DNA of 39,965 nucleotides, from assembly GCA_902576865.1 (NCBI GenBank), contig CACGWZ010000005.1, positions 1-39,965 on the forward strand, written 5' to 3'. The translations under genes were made by a program, and so were the position numbers. The first letter of the stretch is position 1, and each line of letters begins with the position of its first letter. Under the pieces are notes generated by a model. It had not been told where the DNA came from. It saw only the letters and a list, made by a program, of their open reading frames with translations, and made no database searches. This document shows positions 17,163-26,357 of this stretch, piece by piece. This DNA comes from an uncultured Fidelibacterota bacterium (lineage in GTDB: Bacteria; Fidelibacterota; Marinisomatia; Marinisomatales; Marinisomataceae).

Positions 17163-17899
17163 TTAATTTTCCCTTGGTTTTCAACAATCTCTTTTTTCCT
17201 TTTTAAATTTTCTTCATCAATTAAATATTTTTTATTAATAATGTTAAGCATATTATCAAGTTTATATACTAATGGAACTCCTGTAGGAATATTCACTTCA
17301 ATTATTTCTGAATCAGACAAACCCTCTAGAATTTTAACGATTGCTCTTAAAGAATTGCTATGCGCTACAATTAAATGATCTCCATTATTATTTTTAATGA
17401 AGTCAAAATAATTATTTAAAAATGGTAATAACCTACTAATTACATCTTTTAGACTCTCTCCAATAGGAAGTTCACATTCCAAATTACTAAATTTGCGATT
17501 ATTTTTTGGATGACGAATATCACTAATTTCAAGTTGAGGAGGGGGTATGTCAAAACTTCTTCTCCAAATTTTTACCTGATCTTCTCCATATTTTTTTGCG
17601 GTTTCAGATTTATTTAATCCTTCTAGCGCTCCATAATGTCTCTCGTTGAGTCTCCAATCATTTTTTATTTGCGATTTTGGATAATTAATTATTTTAGCTA
17701 CAATATTTGTTGTTTCAGTTGCTCTGTTTAATAGGGAGGTGTAAATACTTTGTATATTAAATTGATTTTCTAAAATTATTTTACCTGAATATTCTGCTTC
17801 TTCAATTCCAATTTCAGTTAATGAAACATCTTTCCATCCAGTAAATCTATTTTCAAGATTCCATGTACTTTGTCCGTGTCTTAAAAGTATTAGATTCAT
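17159..17899 (-). CDS. gpmA: 2,3-bisphosphoglycerate-dependent phosphoglycerate mutase
   Basis: A histidine-phosphatase superfamily protein of 246 residues, the standard dPGM length. The catalytic RHG triad is in LILLRHGQSTWN, followed by NRFTGWKDVSLTEIG, the ERHYGALEGLNKSE active-site segment and the second His in VAHSNSLRAIVK. It interconverts 3- and 2-phosphoglycerate in glycolysis. Its position between a phosphoglycosyltransferase and heptose genes, with a 2-base gap upstream and an ATGA overlap downstream, is unusual for a glycolytic enzyme. The motifs are those of true GpmA, not of a generic phosphatase. Confidence 0.92.
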   Translation of the reverse strand: MNLILLRHGQSTWNLENRFTGWKDVSLTEIGIEEAEYSGKIILENQFNIQSIYTSLLNRATETTNIVAKIINYPKSQIKNDWRLNERHYGALEGLNKSETAKKYGEDQVKIWRRSFDIPPPQLEISDIRHPKNNRKFSNLECELPIGESLKDVISRLLPFLNNYFDFIKNNNGDHLIVAHSNSLRAIVKILEGLSDSEIIEVNIPTGVPLVYKLDNMLNIINKKYLIDEENLKRKKEIVENQGKIK

Positions 17900-17901
17900 T
17901 A

Positions 17902-18459
17902 TCAGTGTTTAATATTTCTGGGAAATAAAATTACAACAAAAGTCTTTAAAACTATTTTCATATCCATAATAAAATTAGCATTTTTCATATATTCGTAATC
18001 TAATTCAACTTTTCTATCATAGCTATTGCTATCCCTGCCATTAACTTGCGCTAGACCTGTTATGCCAGGTTTGATTGTATGAATTCCTTTAAGCTCTCTC
18101 ATTTCTTTAACAACTTCTTCATTTTTAACCATACATGGTCTAGGACCAATAAAATGCATGTCACCTTTCAAAATATTGAAAAACTGAGGAAGCTCATCAA
18201 AACTAAATTTTCTTAATATCTTACCTAATTTTGAGATGTAGCTACTTGCATTACTGAATTCTTCAGTAGGCAACTCCGGAGTGTTATGTTTCATAGTTCT
18301 AAATTTATAAAGATTAAAAATCTTATTATTTAAACCATAATTTTTTTGAATATATATGATAGGAGATCCATCAAAAATAAAAATTAACAGTGAAATAGTT
18401 ATGAAAAGTGGTGATAATAATACTATTAAAACTAGTGCTATTATTCTACTTATCATCAA
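17902..18459 (-). CDS. Small phosphoglycosyltransferase (PglC/WcaJ catalytic type)
   Basis: A monotopic phosphoglycosyltransferase of 185 residues. One N-terminal hydrophobic re-entrant helix (about 5-30) precedes the catalytic domain with YKFRTM (51-56), the essential Asp-Glu dyad (Asp88, Glu89 in FDELPQFFN), MHFIGPRP and a KPGITGLAQVNGR segment. These enzymes move a sugar phosphate from UDP-sugar to undecaprenyl phosphate and start repeat-unit synthesis on the cytoplasmic face. It lies 41 bases after ahcY and 2 bases before gpmA on the same strand. It is a good candidate for the priming enzyme of the polysaccharide locus. Confidence 0.92.
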   Translation of the reverse strand: MMISRIIALVLIVLLSPLFITISLLIFIFDGSPIIYIQKNYGLNNKIFNLYKFRTMKHNTPELPTEEFSNASSYISKLGKILRKFSFDELPQFFNILKGDMHFIGPRPCMVKNEEVVKEMRELKGIHTIKPGITGLAQVNGRDSNSYDRKVELDYEYMKNANFIMDMKIVLKTFVVILFPRNIKH

Positions 18460-18500
18460 AATTATATTATTATAAAATTCGACAAAAATAAATATTTAAA

Positions 18501-19988
18501 TTAGTATCTATATTCATCTTTTTTGTAAGGTCCACCAACTTTAACACCAATATATTTTGCTTGAGATTTTGTTAGTCTTGTTAAATCAGCATCCAAATGT
18601 TTTAAATGAATTCTTGCAACTTCTTCATCTAATGTTCTAGGTAAATCATAAATTCCTGTTGAAGGCTTATTCTTTGCTAAAAATACTTGGGCTAATACTT
18701 GATTTGAAAAGGAAGTAGACATCACAAAACTTGCATGCCCTGTCGCGCATCCTAAATTGACTAATCTACCTTCTGCTAATATGAATATTTGTTTACCATT
18801 TTTGAAGGTATATCTATCTAGTTGTGGTTTGATTTGATCTCTCATTGCTCCCGATTTATTTAACGCATCAACTTGAATTTCATTATCAAAATGTCCAATA
18901 TTACAAACAATGGCCTGATCTTTCATTCTTCGCATATGATTTAAAGTAATTATATCTTTATTTCCTGTTGTTGTAACAAAAATATTACCTCTTCCCAAAA
19001 CATCTTCCAGTCTTCTGACTTCAAATCCCTCCATTGCTGCTTGAAGAGCGCAAATTGGATCAATCTCAGTTACAATAACTTTACAACCATATGATTTCAT
19101 GGATTGTGCCGATCCTTTACCTACGTCACCGTATCCACATATAATGACAGTTTTACCAGCCAGCATAATTTCTGTTGAACGTTTAATACCATCCGCCAAA
19201 GATTCTCTGCAGCCATAAAGATTATCAAATTTAGATTTAGTTGCTGCATCATTTACATTAAATGCTGGGAACAATAAAGTAGCATCTTCTACCATTTGCT
19301 GTAATCTTGCTACGCCTGTTGTTGTTTCTTCTGAAACACCTATAATTTCAGGAACAATATTATGCCAATGATTTGAATTAAGTTTATGAACTTTCCTTAA
19401 AAGTTTTTCAATTACAATTTCTTCCTCAACCTTTGTAGTGATTTTTGGAAGTTTTTTATGTTTATTAAAATAATTTTCTAATTCATATCCTTTATGAATT
19501 AATAATGTTGCATCGCCACCATCATCAACAATTAGATTTGGACCTAAGTTATTTTTAAAGGTTAATGCTTGTAATGTACAATCCCAATATTCTTCAAGCG
19601 TTTCACCTTTCCAAGCAAATACTGAAGTCTTGGTCTTAGCAATTGCAGCAGCAGCTTCATCCTGTGTAGAGAAAATATTACAACTTGCCCATCGTACATC
19701 AGCACCAAGATCTTTTAATGTCTCTATCAGAATTGCTGTTTCGATTGTCATATGCAATGAGCCAGTAAGCCTAAAGCCTTTTAAAGGTTTTGATTTTGAA
19801 TATTTCTTTCTTAATTCCATTAAACCAGGCATTTCTTTTTCAGATATATCAATTTTATCCCTACCTAACTTTGCAAGTTTTATATCTTTAATTTTGAAAG
19901 GTAACGACTCAACAATATTTTTGGATTGTTTTTTCATTTTATTTCCAGCCTTAACTAATTTATTTTTTTCTGTAGTTTGTAATCTCAT
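18501..19988 (-). CDS. ahcY: Adenosylhomocysteinase
   Basis: A protein of 495 residues, somewhat longer than minimal SAHases because of a Lys-rich N-terminal extension of about 45 residues. Core motifs are [27 protein letters not shown], the NAD-binding [30 protein letters not shown] and the C-terminal Lys-Tyr tail KKDEYRY. It cleaves S-adenosylhomocysteine to adenosine and homocysteine. The ATG at 19988 is supported by a rare good Shine-Dalgarno, AAGGGG, ending 5 bases before the start on the minus strand. It follows metK by 8 bases and so belongs to the SAM-cycle operon. Confidence 0.96.
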   Translation of the reverse strand: MRLQTTEKNKLVKAGNKMKKQSKNIVESLPFKIKDIKLAKLGRDKIDISEKEMPGLMELRKKYSKSKPLKGFRLTGSLHMTIETAILIETLKDLGADVRWASCNIFSTQDEAAAAIAKTKTSVFAWKGETLEEYWDCTLQALTFKNNLGPNLIVDDGGDATLLIHKGYELENYFNKHKKLPKITTKVEEEIVIEKLLRKVHKLNSNHWHNIVPEIIGVSEETTTGVARLQQMVEDATLLFPAFNVNDAATKSKFDNLYGCRESLADGIKRSTEIMLAGKTVIICGYGDVGKGSAQSMKSYGCKVIVTEIDPICALQAAMEGFEVRRLEDVLGRGNIFVTTTGNKDIITLNHMRRMKDQAIVCNIGHFDNEIQVDALNKSGAMRDQIKPQLDRYTFKNGKQIFILAEGRLVNLGCATGHASFVMSTSFSNQVLAQVFLAKNKPSTGIYDLPRTLDEEVARIHLKHLDADLTRLTKSQAKYIGVKVGGPYKKDEYRY

Positions 19989-19996
19989 ATTTCCCC

Positions 19997-21115
19997 TTAA
20001 AATTTTAATTGATCAGATATATCTGTACTCTCCCAAGCAAGATAGTTTTTACCAAAATGGCCATAATTTGTAGTTTCTGTTAAATCCAATTTAAATAGCT
20101 TAAATTTTCTAATGATTCCCAAAGGTGTCAAATCAATATTTTGATAAATCCATTCTGATATATCATTTCTAACTCTACCGTCACAATATACATAAAGCGA
20201 TACTGGCTCTTTAACACCTATAGCATAACTAAGTTGAATAGTAGCATTTTGTGAAATTCCTGATGCCACAATATTTTTAGCTAAATATCTTGCCATATAT
20301 GCGCCACTTCTATCAACTTTTGTACAGTCTTTTCCGCTAAATGCTCCTCCACCATGAGGTGCATAGCCCCCATATGTATCAACAATAATTTTTCTGCCTG
20401 TAACTCCAGTATCACCATCTGGTCCACCTGTTACAAAATTTCCGGTTGGATTCACTTGAAAAATAGTATTTTTATCTAGCATATCTTTCAATTCTGGCTT
20501 GATAATTTCTTCTACTCTTTTTTGAACTTCATCAGGATTATCTTTTAAATCTTTACTATGTTGAGTACTGCAAATAACGTTTGATATTCTTACAGGCTCA
20601 TTCACGTTACTGTATTCAACCGTTACTTGCGCTTTTCCATCTGGACCTAACCAGTCTTGCCCACCATGTCTCGCAGTTGAAAGTGCTTTCGTAATCTTAT
20701 GGCTATAGTAAATCGCACTTGGCATTAAAGAATTATTTTCATTGCATGCATAGCCAAACATCATTCCTTGGTCTCCTGCACCAAAGTTATCAGTACCTCT
20801 TGCAATATCAATACTTTGATTATGAATCAAGTTCTTAAAAGATAATGTATTCCAATGAAAGTTTTTTTGTTCATAACCAATGTCTTTAACAGTTTGCCTA
20901 ACTAATTCTTCTATGGTTTCTTTATTGTCCATTAGATCTGTTTTCACTTCTCCAGCAATTGTTACCATATTTGACGAAACCATTGTTTCAATAGCTGTTC
21001 TATGACTTTCATTTTGATTGATTAAATAATTAGCCACATTATCTGAAATAAGGTCAGCGACTTTGTCGGGATGTCCTTCTGTCACAGATTCAGATGTAAA
21101 AAAATAGTTTTTCAT
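19997..21115 (-). CDS. metK: S-adenosylmethionine synthetase
   Basis: I place the start at ATG 21115 (372 residues), which opens [21 protein letters not shown] like most MetK proteins and overlaps the SET gene stop as TGATG; an ATG at 21133 would add six residues. Signatures are [19 protein letters not shown] and the glycine-rich P-loop-like [16 protein letters not shown]. The enzyme makes SAM from methionine and ATP as a dimer or tetramer in the cytoplasm. It lies between a SAM-dependent methyltransferase and ahcY, so synthesis, use and by-product removal are encoded together. Confidence 0.96.
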   Translation of the reverse strand: MKNYFFTSESVTEGHPDKVADLISDNVANYLINQNESHRTAIETMVSSNMVTIAGEVKTDLMDNKETIEELVRQTVKDIGYEQKNFHWNTLSFKNLIHNQSIDIARGTDNFGAGDQGMMFGYACNENNSLMPSAIYYSHKITKALSTARHGGQDWLGPDGKAQVTVEYSNVNEPVRISNVICSTQHSKDLKDNPDEVQKRVEEIIKPELKDMLDKNTIFQVNPTGNFVTGGPDGDTGVTGRKIIVDTYGGYAPHGGGAFSGKDCTKVDRSGAYMARYLAKNIVASGISQNATIQLSYAIGVKEPVSLYVYCDGRVRNDISEWIYQNIDLTPLGIIRKFKLFKLDLTETTNYGHFGKNYLAWESTDISDQLKF

Positions 21116-21441
21116 CAGTCTTGTTTTATCCAATCATGTTTTGTGTAATCAACAGTAATTTCATCACCTGAATTTATATTTTTTAAAGTTATGATTTTAA
21201 TAAAATCTCCATCATAAATCGCTTCACAGTTTGGTTCATTTGAATGATTGAAAAATCCCCCTAAAGGAGTTCTGATATATCCGTGGGAAAATCTATCATC
21301 TTTTACATGAGATATTCCAAACTCATAATGTTGTGGTATTTCACATGTTGCAAAGAGACCTAATCCATGAATAGGAGACTTTTTAATTGTTAAACTAGAT
21401 GCTAAAGGCTCAAAAGTCCTTAATTTTTCAAAATTTGACAC
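21115..21441 (-). CDS. Small SET-domain protein methyltransferase
   Basis: At 108 residues this is a nearly bare SET domain. It shows the N-terminal PIHGLGLFATCEIPQ strand, the SAM and lysine-channel motif FFNHSNEPNCE, and the C-terminal GDEITVDY catalytic segment with its Tyr. SET enzymes transfer methyl groups from SAM to protein lysines. Targets in bacteria are mostly unknown, and no substrate can be named here. It has no pre- or post-SET cysteine cluster. It is the first gene of the metK-ahcY unit and shares its stop with the metK start (TGATG). The start at 21441 follows a candidate promoter by about 50 bases. Confidence 0.88.
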   Translation of the reverse strand: MSNFEKLRTFEPLASSLTIKKSPIHGLGLFATCEIPQHYEFGISHVKDDRFSHGYIRTPLGGFFNHSNEPNCEAIYDGDFIKIITLKNINSGDEITVDYTKHDWIKQD

Positions 21442-21496
21442 GTGAAATAATATAATTATTTAAACTTATAATAAATGTTTTTTTTATTGTGTATTT

Positions 21497-21525
21497 AGAA
21501 TATATTCATCTCGACATGAAGACAA
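21497..21525 (-). promoter_or_regulatory. Candidate sigma70-type promoter for SET-metK-ahcY
   Basis: Read on the minus strand, TTGTCT (21525-21520) and TATTCT (21502-21497) are separated by exactly 17 bases. Transcription would begin near 21490 and leave a leader of about 50 bases before the SET start. No riboswitch-like structure fits in that leader. The match is good but chance hexamers are frequent in AT-rich DNA, and the consensus used by this lineage is unknown. Confidence 0.4.
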
Positions 21526-21544
21526 ATCTAGGAAATTCTATTTA

Positions 21545-22252
21545 ATGAGTTTAATTAATCAAATAATCTTATTGCAAGAAGTTGACAATAAATTATTTGA
21601 GATTGAAAAATTACTTGGTGATTTACCCTCAAAAGTTGAAGAACTCACTCAAAACGAAGATGATGTTAAAACATCACTTCAGAATAAAGAAAATAAATTA
21701 AAAGAAACATCTGTTTTAATTAGCACTAATGAAACTTTAGTTGAAACTACCTCAGAAAAAATTAATTCTTTAAAAGATAAACTTATCGATGGTTCAATAA
21801 GTACAAATAAAGAGTATGATGCTATGATGGAAACAATTGACTTTGAGAAAAATCTCCTAACTGAAAAAGAAGATGAGCTTATTGATTTAATTACTAAAAA
21901 AGAAGAGCTATCAAAAGAAATTGAAGAAGATAAATCATCACTTGATGGAATTATTTCAGAGCTAAATACCAAGAGAGATGCTTTAAACGCTAAAATGCAG
22001 GAAGTTTCAGATGAACAAAATGCATTAAAGTCTGAAAGAGAGTCTGTTGCTCAAAACATAGATTCTAACACTATGTCAAAATATACTGAAATCTACAAAG
22101 CTCGAAAGGGTTTAGTTGTTGCTGAAATTTTAGATGGTAGTTGTGAAGGTTGTGGTGCAATGGTGCCTCCACAAAGTATCAACGAGGCACTATCTCAAAA
22201 TATCGTTTTTTGTGGCAATTGCAGTAGATTTCTTTACAAATTAGAAAATTAA
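21545..22252 (+). CDS. Coiled-coil zinc-ribbon protein (DUF164/CT398 type)
   Basis: A protein of 235 residues. A long charged coiled coil fills about residues 10-175 and a C-terminal four-Cys zinc ribbon follows: CEGCGAMVPP...NIVFCGNCSRFLY. This is the arrangement of the C4-type zinc-ribbon family (zf-RING_7; chlamydial CT398/CdsZ). Family members have been linked to type III secretion, RpoN and nucleic-acid binding in different bacteria; no function can be assigned here. The gene is divergent from the SET gene and ends 45 bases before rnpB. Confidence 0.88.
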   Translation: MSLINQIILLQEVDNKLFEIEKLLGDLPSKVEELTQNEDDVKTSLQNKENKLKETSVLISTNETLVETTSEKINSLKDKLIDGSISTNKEYDAMMETIDFEKNLLTEKEDELIDLITKKEELSKEIEEDKSSLDGIISELNTKRDALNAKMQEVSDEQNALKSERESVAQNIDSNTMSKYTEIYKARKGLVVAEILDGSCEGCGAMVPPQSINEALSQNIVFCGNCSRFLYKLEN

Positions 22253-22283
22253 TTTTTTTCTTCTAAATTCAATATCTATCCCT

Positions 22284-22289
22284 TATTAT
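22284..22289 (+). promoter_or_regulatory. Candidate -10 element of rnpB
   Basis: TATTAT stands 8 bases before the first paired base of the RNase P RNA, the right place for a -10 box in the 45-base gap after the zinc-ribbon gene. The matching -35 position (TTCTAA, 22261-22266) is weak, so this is only a positional call. Confidence 0.3.
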
Positions 22290-22297
22290 ATCCACAA

Positions 22298-22636
22298 GAG
22301 CTGATTGGATGATTGCTCAATTAATTGAGAGGAAAGTCCGGGCACCAAAGAGCATAGTGCCACCTAACGGGTGGGATTCGTGAGAATATGGAAAGTGCAG
22401 CAGAAAAAAGACCGCCATTATTATGGTAAGGGTGAAACGGTGGTGTAAGAGACCACCAGTGACGATGGTAACATTGTTAGCTGGTAAACCCCACTAGGTG
22501 CAAGATCACATAGACCCGAGATACTGCTCGTATCGATTGAGGGAAGGGTAGATTGCTAGAGTTTTATAGAAATATAAAATAGAGAGGAATAGTCATCGCA
22601 TCTATGATGTACAGAACCCGGCTTATAGATCAGCTC
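22298..22636 (+). ncRNA. rnpB: RNase P RNA, bacterial type A
   Basis: The catalytic RNA of RNase P is recognised by two universal segments: gaggaaagtccgggc (about 22329-22343) and acagaacccggctta near the 3' end, which pair to form P4. The outer helix P1 is visible as GAGCTGAT (22298-22305) with ATCAGCTC (22629-22636), which sets the boundaries at about 339 bases. Other conserved parts include the gggtgaaacggtggtgtaag region and gaccaccagtga. The 3' end lies only 11 bases before the fabH ATG. Confidence 0.95.
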
Positions 22637-22647
22637 AAAAAATTATT

Positions 22648-23646
22648 ATGAAGAAATCAAAAATAGCAGGTATTGGATTTAATGTTCCTGACAATATTGT
22701 AACAAATCATGACATTGAAGAGATGATGGATACAACAGATGAATGGATTCAAACAAGATCTGGTATAAAAGAACGAAGATGGGTACTTCCCGGAACTCCA
22801 AATTCTGATCTAGCTTTACCTGCATGTATTAAAGCAATAGAAAATGCAGGAATATCACCAAATGATATTGACGCAATTATTGTTGGGACAGTCAGCTCGG
22901 ATTATAATTTTCCAGGAATGGGACCAATTATTCAAAGAAAACTTGGAATTAAAAAAAATATTCCTGCTTATGATATTAGTGCAGCATGTTCTGCTTTTAT
23001 ATACTTACTAGAAATGGGAGATCAATATATTAAATCTGGCAAGTATAGCAATATTTTACTTATTGGCTCAGATTTAATGTCAACAATTATTGACAGAACT
23101 CCAGAAGGCAGAGCAACAGGAGTATTATTTGGTGATGGCTCAGGGGCAGTAGTACTTCAAGAATCAAGTGATGAAAGCCAAATTTTATCTACACATCTAT
23201 ACGCTGATGGCGATGGTGTTGAGCATTTAACAGCAAAAGCACCTGGTTCTATTTTTAATCCTTTAAGGATTGATGAAGATATTGTTAAAGATAGAATGCA
23301 TTTACCTTATCAGAACGGTAGAGAAGTATTTAAAAATGCTGTTAAAAGAATGCCAGAAGCAATTAATGTTGCTTTAGAGCACAACAATTTATCAGTCGAA
23401 GATGTTTCTTTAGTAGTTGCACATCAAGCAAATAAAAGAATATTGGAGGCATGTGCTGAAAGAATGAAATTACCAATGGAGAAGATGTATATTAATATTC
23501 AAAAATATGGCAATACAACTGCTGCAACTATTCCAATTGCTTTATGTGAAGCAATTGAAGAAGGCAAATTTACGAAAGGCGATAACATTATTTTAACCGC
23601 TTTTGGTGCCGGCTATACTTGGGCTTCTGCAGCTATAAAATGGTAA
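22648..23646 (+). CDS. fabH: Beta-ketoacyl-ACP synthase III
   Basis: KAS III starts fatty-acid synthesis by condensing acetyl-CoA or a branched acyl-CoA with malonyl-ACP. The protein has 332 residues, the usual length. The catalytic triad is visible: Cys114 in DISAACSAF, His259 in VAHQANKRI and Asn289 in QKYGNTTAA. The C-terminal GAGYTWASAAIKW is also typical. There is no Shine-Dalgarno sequence, and the ATG lies 11 bases after the folded end of rnpB. The gene is followed after one base by the PgpH-type gene. No plsX or other fab genes are adjacent. Confidence 0.95.
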   Translation: MKKSKIAGIGFNVPDNIVTNHDIEEMMDTTDEWIQTRSGIKERRWVLPGTPNSDLALPACIKAIENAGISPNDIDAIIVGTVSSDYNFPGMGPIIQRKLGIKKNIPAYDISAACSAFIYLLEMGDQYIKSGKYSNILLIGSDLMSTIIDRTPEGRATGVLFGDGSGAVVLQESSDESQILSTHLYADGDGVEHLTAKAPGSIFNPLRIDEDIVKDRMHLPYQNGREVFKNAVKRMPEAINVALEHNNLSVEDVSLVVAHQANKRILEACAERMKLPMEKMYINIQKYGNTTAATIPIALCEAIEEGKFTKGDNIILTAFGAGYTWASAAIKW

Positions 23647-23647
23647 T

Positions 23648-25930
23648 ATGAACAATTTTCAAAAGATCAAAAGTTTTTTTACAGAAAATAAATTTCCAAT
23701 AATGATTTTTTTTGGCCTTTCTTTCGCTATTTCTTTGACATTTCCAACAGGATTTTCAATTAGATATTCTTATCAATTAAATGATATTGCGAATGAGCCA
23801 ATAATTGCACCCTTTGACTTTGGAATTTTAAAGACAGATCAAAAACTAAATAAAGATTTAGATGAAGCTCGAAATTCAATTCCTTTTTCGTTTTCAAGAG
23901 ACCAAGACTTTGTTGATAATCAAATTTCTGTTATAGATACTTTTTTCATTTACTTAAATGATATATATACAGCGCATGATCTTTTTATTTCATCTCAAGA
24001 TTCACTTTATAAATATCGTTATGAACCTGAATTTGAGAGTTTTCAATCTAATTTCATTGCTGATAGCACCACATATGTTACATTGTACAGTGAATTTCTT
24101 AATCAATATCAATTTCAGATTGACAAAGCCCAATGGGATCAGTTACTGGGTATTAATGAAAGTCTTTCGGAGCAACTTAATTTAGAATTGTTCAAAAATC
24201 AGATTAAACAAATATGTTTAAATAGATGGGCAGAGGGCATAATTGATGAACCATTAAAGAATATTTTTAGCGATGAAATAAGTATTGTTCAAGGCGGGGA
24301 ATTAGTGATTGCTCCAACAAAAAATTATAATGATATTGAAACGGCTTGGAAAAAAAATAGAGAAGAAGTAAATCAGATATATGATAACGAGCTTGATATT
24401 AAATCTATCCTGAGTTACGAATTAATAAATGAATTTACTAAACCAAATATTCTTTTTGACAAAGATTTAACTGAAGCAAGACAAAAAGAAAGATTAGATA
24501 AGGTATCAAGGTTCCAAGGAACCGTACTTGCTAATGAGTTAATTGTAGATACAAATAATAGAATTACTGAATCTGTACTCCTAAAGTTAAAGTCTTTACA
24601 ATTAGAATCTGAAAGAAGACTTGGATATGAAAGGGCTGCAGATAAGTTTAGAGAGTATTTAGGAGCTTTCTTTGTAGTATCAATATTATTGTTTTTACTT
24701 TTTTCTTTCTTTTACATTTATAGGAACGAGTATTTTAAGGAGCCCAAATTATTATTATTGATTGGATTATTGATGTACCTGATAGTGTTTTTTTCTTGGA
24801 TAATTGTTAGTTATCAATTTCCTGTTTATATCATTCCAATTGCAATATTTTCAATTTTATTAACAGTATTACTAGATACTACAGTTTCTCTTATTTCATC
24901 TACAATATTAATACTTTTAGTTTCATTGCTCATTGGGAATGATTTAGACTTTGCAATAGTACAGTTTTTTATATCATTTATTGCAATTTTAAGCGTTAGA
25001 AAATTACGAAAAAGAAGACAAATCATTACAACTATGCTAACCTTAGTTTTTTGTAGTTTGTTTGTATTTTTTTCTGTTATGCTTTTCAAAGGAATTGATT
25101 TTCTTGATTATAATTATTCGACGGTTGGTTATTTAGCTCTTTCAAGTTTTTTATGTCCAATTTTAGCATTTGGACTTGTACCATTATTTGAATCATTTTT
25201 TGGAATAACAACAGATTTGAGTTTAATTGAATTGCTTGATTATGATCAGCCATTATTAAAGAAATTAATGGAAGATGCCCCTGGAACTCACACCCACAGT
25301 GTGAAAGTAGGAACTCTAGCAGAATCTTGTGCAAACGCTATTGGAGCAAGAGCGTTGTTATGTAGGGTTGGCTCTTATTATCATGATATTGGAAAAATTA
25401 AAAAACCAGAATATTATGCAGAAAATCAAACTGGAAAAAATAAACATGATTCTATAACTCCTCATATGAGCGCAAAAATCTTAAAGCAACATGTTACCGA
25501 TGGCCTTGCTTTGGCTGATGAATATGGATTACCAAAAATTGTTAATGACTTTATTGAAACCCATCATGCTAAAAATAGAATGGAGTTTTTCTACAAAAAA
25601 GCATTAGAAAATGATAGCAAAGTTGATGAGAATGAATTTAGATATCCTGGACCAAAACCTACGTCAAAAGAAACAGGTATTGTTATGTTAGCTGAAGCAA
25701 TTGAAGCACAAGCTAACTCACTCAAAAATCCAACGTTAGAAAAATTTGAAACAATGATTGATAAAGCAATTCGAAGTAGATTAGAAGATGGACAATTAGA
25801 CGAATGTCCGCTAACAATGGAAGATCTTCAAAAAATTAAAGGTAGAAGAGATGGTAAACATGGTTTGTTGCCAGTATTATCAGGATTGTATCATTCTAGA
25901 CCTGAATATCCATCAAAAGATGATGAATGA
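23648..25930 (+). CDS. pgpH: 7TMR-HD family cyclic dinucleotide phosphodiesterase (PgpH/YqfF type)
   Basis: A membrane protein of 760 residues with the YqfF/PgpH layout: one N-terminal TM (about 17-37), a large extracytoplasmic domain (about 55-335), a cluster of seven TM segments (about 340-525) and a C-terminal cytosolic HD domain. The HD metal site is visible in APGTHTHSVKVGTLAE, SYYHDIGKIKKPEYY (His579, Asp580) and IETHHAKNRMEFF. Known family members hydrolyse cyclic-di-AMP, so this suggests that nucleotide is used here; no diadenylate cyclase is in the window. The stop overlaps the ybeY start. Confidence 0.9.
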   Translation: MNNFQKIKSFFTENKFPIMIFFGLSFAISLTFPTGFSIRYSYQLNDIANEPIIAPFDFGILKTDQKLNKDLDEARNSIPFSFSRDQDFVDNQISVIDTFFIYLNDIYTAHDLFISSQDSLYKYRYEPEFESFQSNFIADSTTYVTLYSEFLNQYQFQIDKAQWDQLLGINESLSEQLNLELFKNQIKQICLNRWAEGIIDEPLKNIFSDEISIVQGGELVIAPTKNYNDIETAWKKNREEVNQIYDNELDIKSILSYELINEFTKPNILFDKDLTEARQKERLDKVSRFQGTVLANELIVDTNNRITESVLLKLKSLQLESERRLGYERAADKFREYLGAFFVVSILLFLLFSFFYIYRNEYFKEPKLLLLIGLLMYLIVFFSWIIVSYQFPVYIIPIAIFSILLTVLLDTTVSLISSTILILLVSLLIGNDLDFAIVQFFISFIAILSVRKLRKRRQIITTMLTLVFCSLFVFFSVMLFKGIDFLDYNYSTVGYLALSSFLCPILAFGLVPLFESFFGITTDLSLIELLDYDQPLLKKLMEDAPGTHTHSVKVGTLAESCANAIGARALLCRVGSYYHDIGKIKKPEYYAENQTGKNKHDSITPHMSAKILKQHVTDGLALADEYGLPKIVNDFIETHHAKNRMEFFYKKALENDSKVDENEFRYPGPKPTSKETGIVMLAEAIEAQANSLKNPTLEKFETMIDKAIRSRLEDGQLDECPLTMEDLQKIKGRRDGKHGLLPVLSGLYHSRPEYPSKDDE

Positions 25931-26357
25931 AATAAATATTTTTAATGAACATAAAGATATTGATTTTCATAAAGATCATATCATTCAACTAATAAATTTA
26001 TCACTTGAAGCAACTAAATATAATCAGGTAAAAATCAATTTGATTTTCTGTGATAATGATAAGCTGAATTCTTTTAAAAAAGAATACTTTAATGACGATG
26101 TGTTAACAGATATAGTTACTTTTCCCATCAAGAATGATAATGATTTAGAGGCTGAAATATACATCAGTATTGAAATGGCCAAGATAAATTCCAAGGAATT
26201 TAATGTTTCACTTGATAATGAGCTTAGTAGGCTTATAATTCATGGAGTATTGCATTTAATTGGGTTTAACGATGATACAGAAGAATCCAAAAAAGTTATG
26301 TTTTTAAAGCAAGAAGAGATTATTTCCAATTTTTCAGGAAACGTTTGTAGTGAGTGA
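25920..26357 (+). CDS. ybeY: Endoribonuclease YbeY
   Basis: YbeY is a metal-dependent endoribonuclease in 16S rRNA maturation and ribosome quality control. From ATG 25920 (or 25923) the protein has about 145 residues; a much earlier in-frame start at 25851 would lie inside the PgpH gene. The signature DVLTDIVTFP is followed by the metal site HGVLHLIGFND. The third ligand, His in the proteobacterial HGxLHLxGxDH form, is replaced by Asp, as I recall for Bacteroidetes YbeY. The 5' end overlaps pgpH by 11 bases and the 3' end overlaps mazG by 8. Confidence 0.9.
   Translation: MMNEINIFNEHKDIDFHKDHIIQLINLSLEATKYNQVKINLIFCDNDKLNSFKKEYFNDDVLTDIVTFPIKNDNDLEAEIYISIEMAKINSKEFNVSLDNELSRLIIHGVLHLIGFNDDTEESKKVMFLKQEEIISNFSGNVCSE

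Noticed and set aside
21435-21456. Perfect TTGACA (21435-21440) and TATAAT (21451-21456) on the plus strand
   Set aside because: The spacer is only 10 bases, so they cannot form one sigma70 promoter, and TTGACA is within the SET gene start.
21442-21544. SAM or SAH riboswitch before the SET-metK-ahcY unit
   Set aside because: The leader is about 50 AT-rich bases with no recognisable riboswitch core or stable helix.
22253-22283. Intrinsic terminator after the zinc-ribbon gene
   Set aside because: The TTAGAA/TTCTAA inverted repeat around a T run has only A-T-rich pairs and would not be stable enough.
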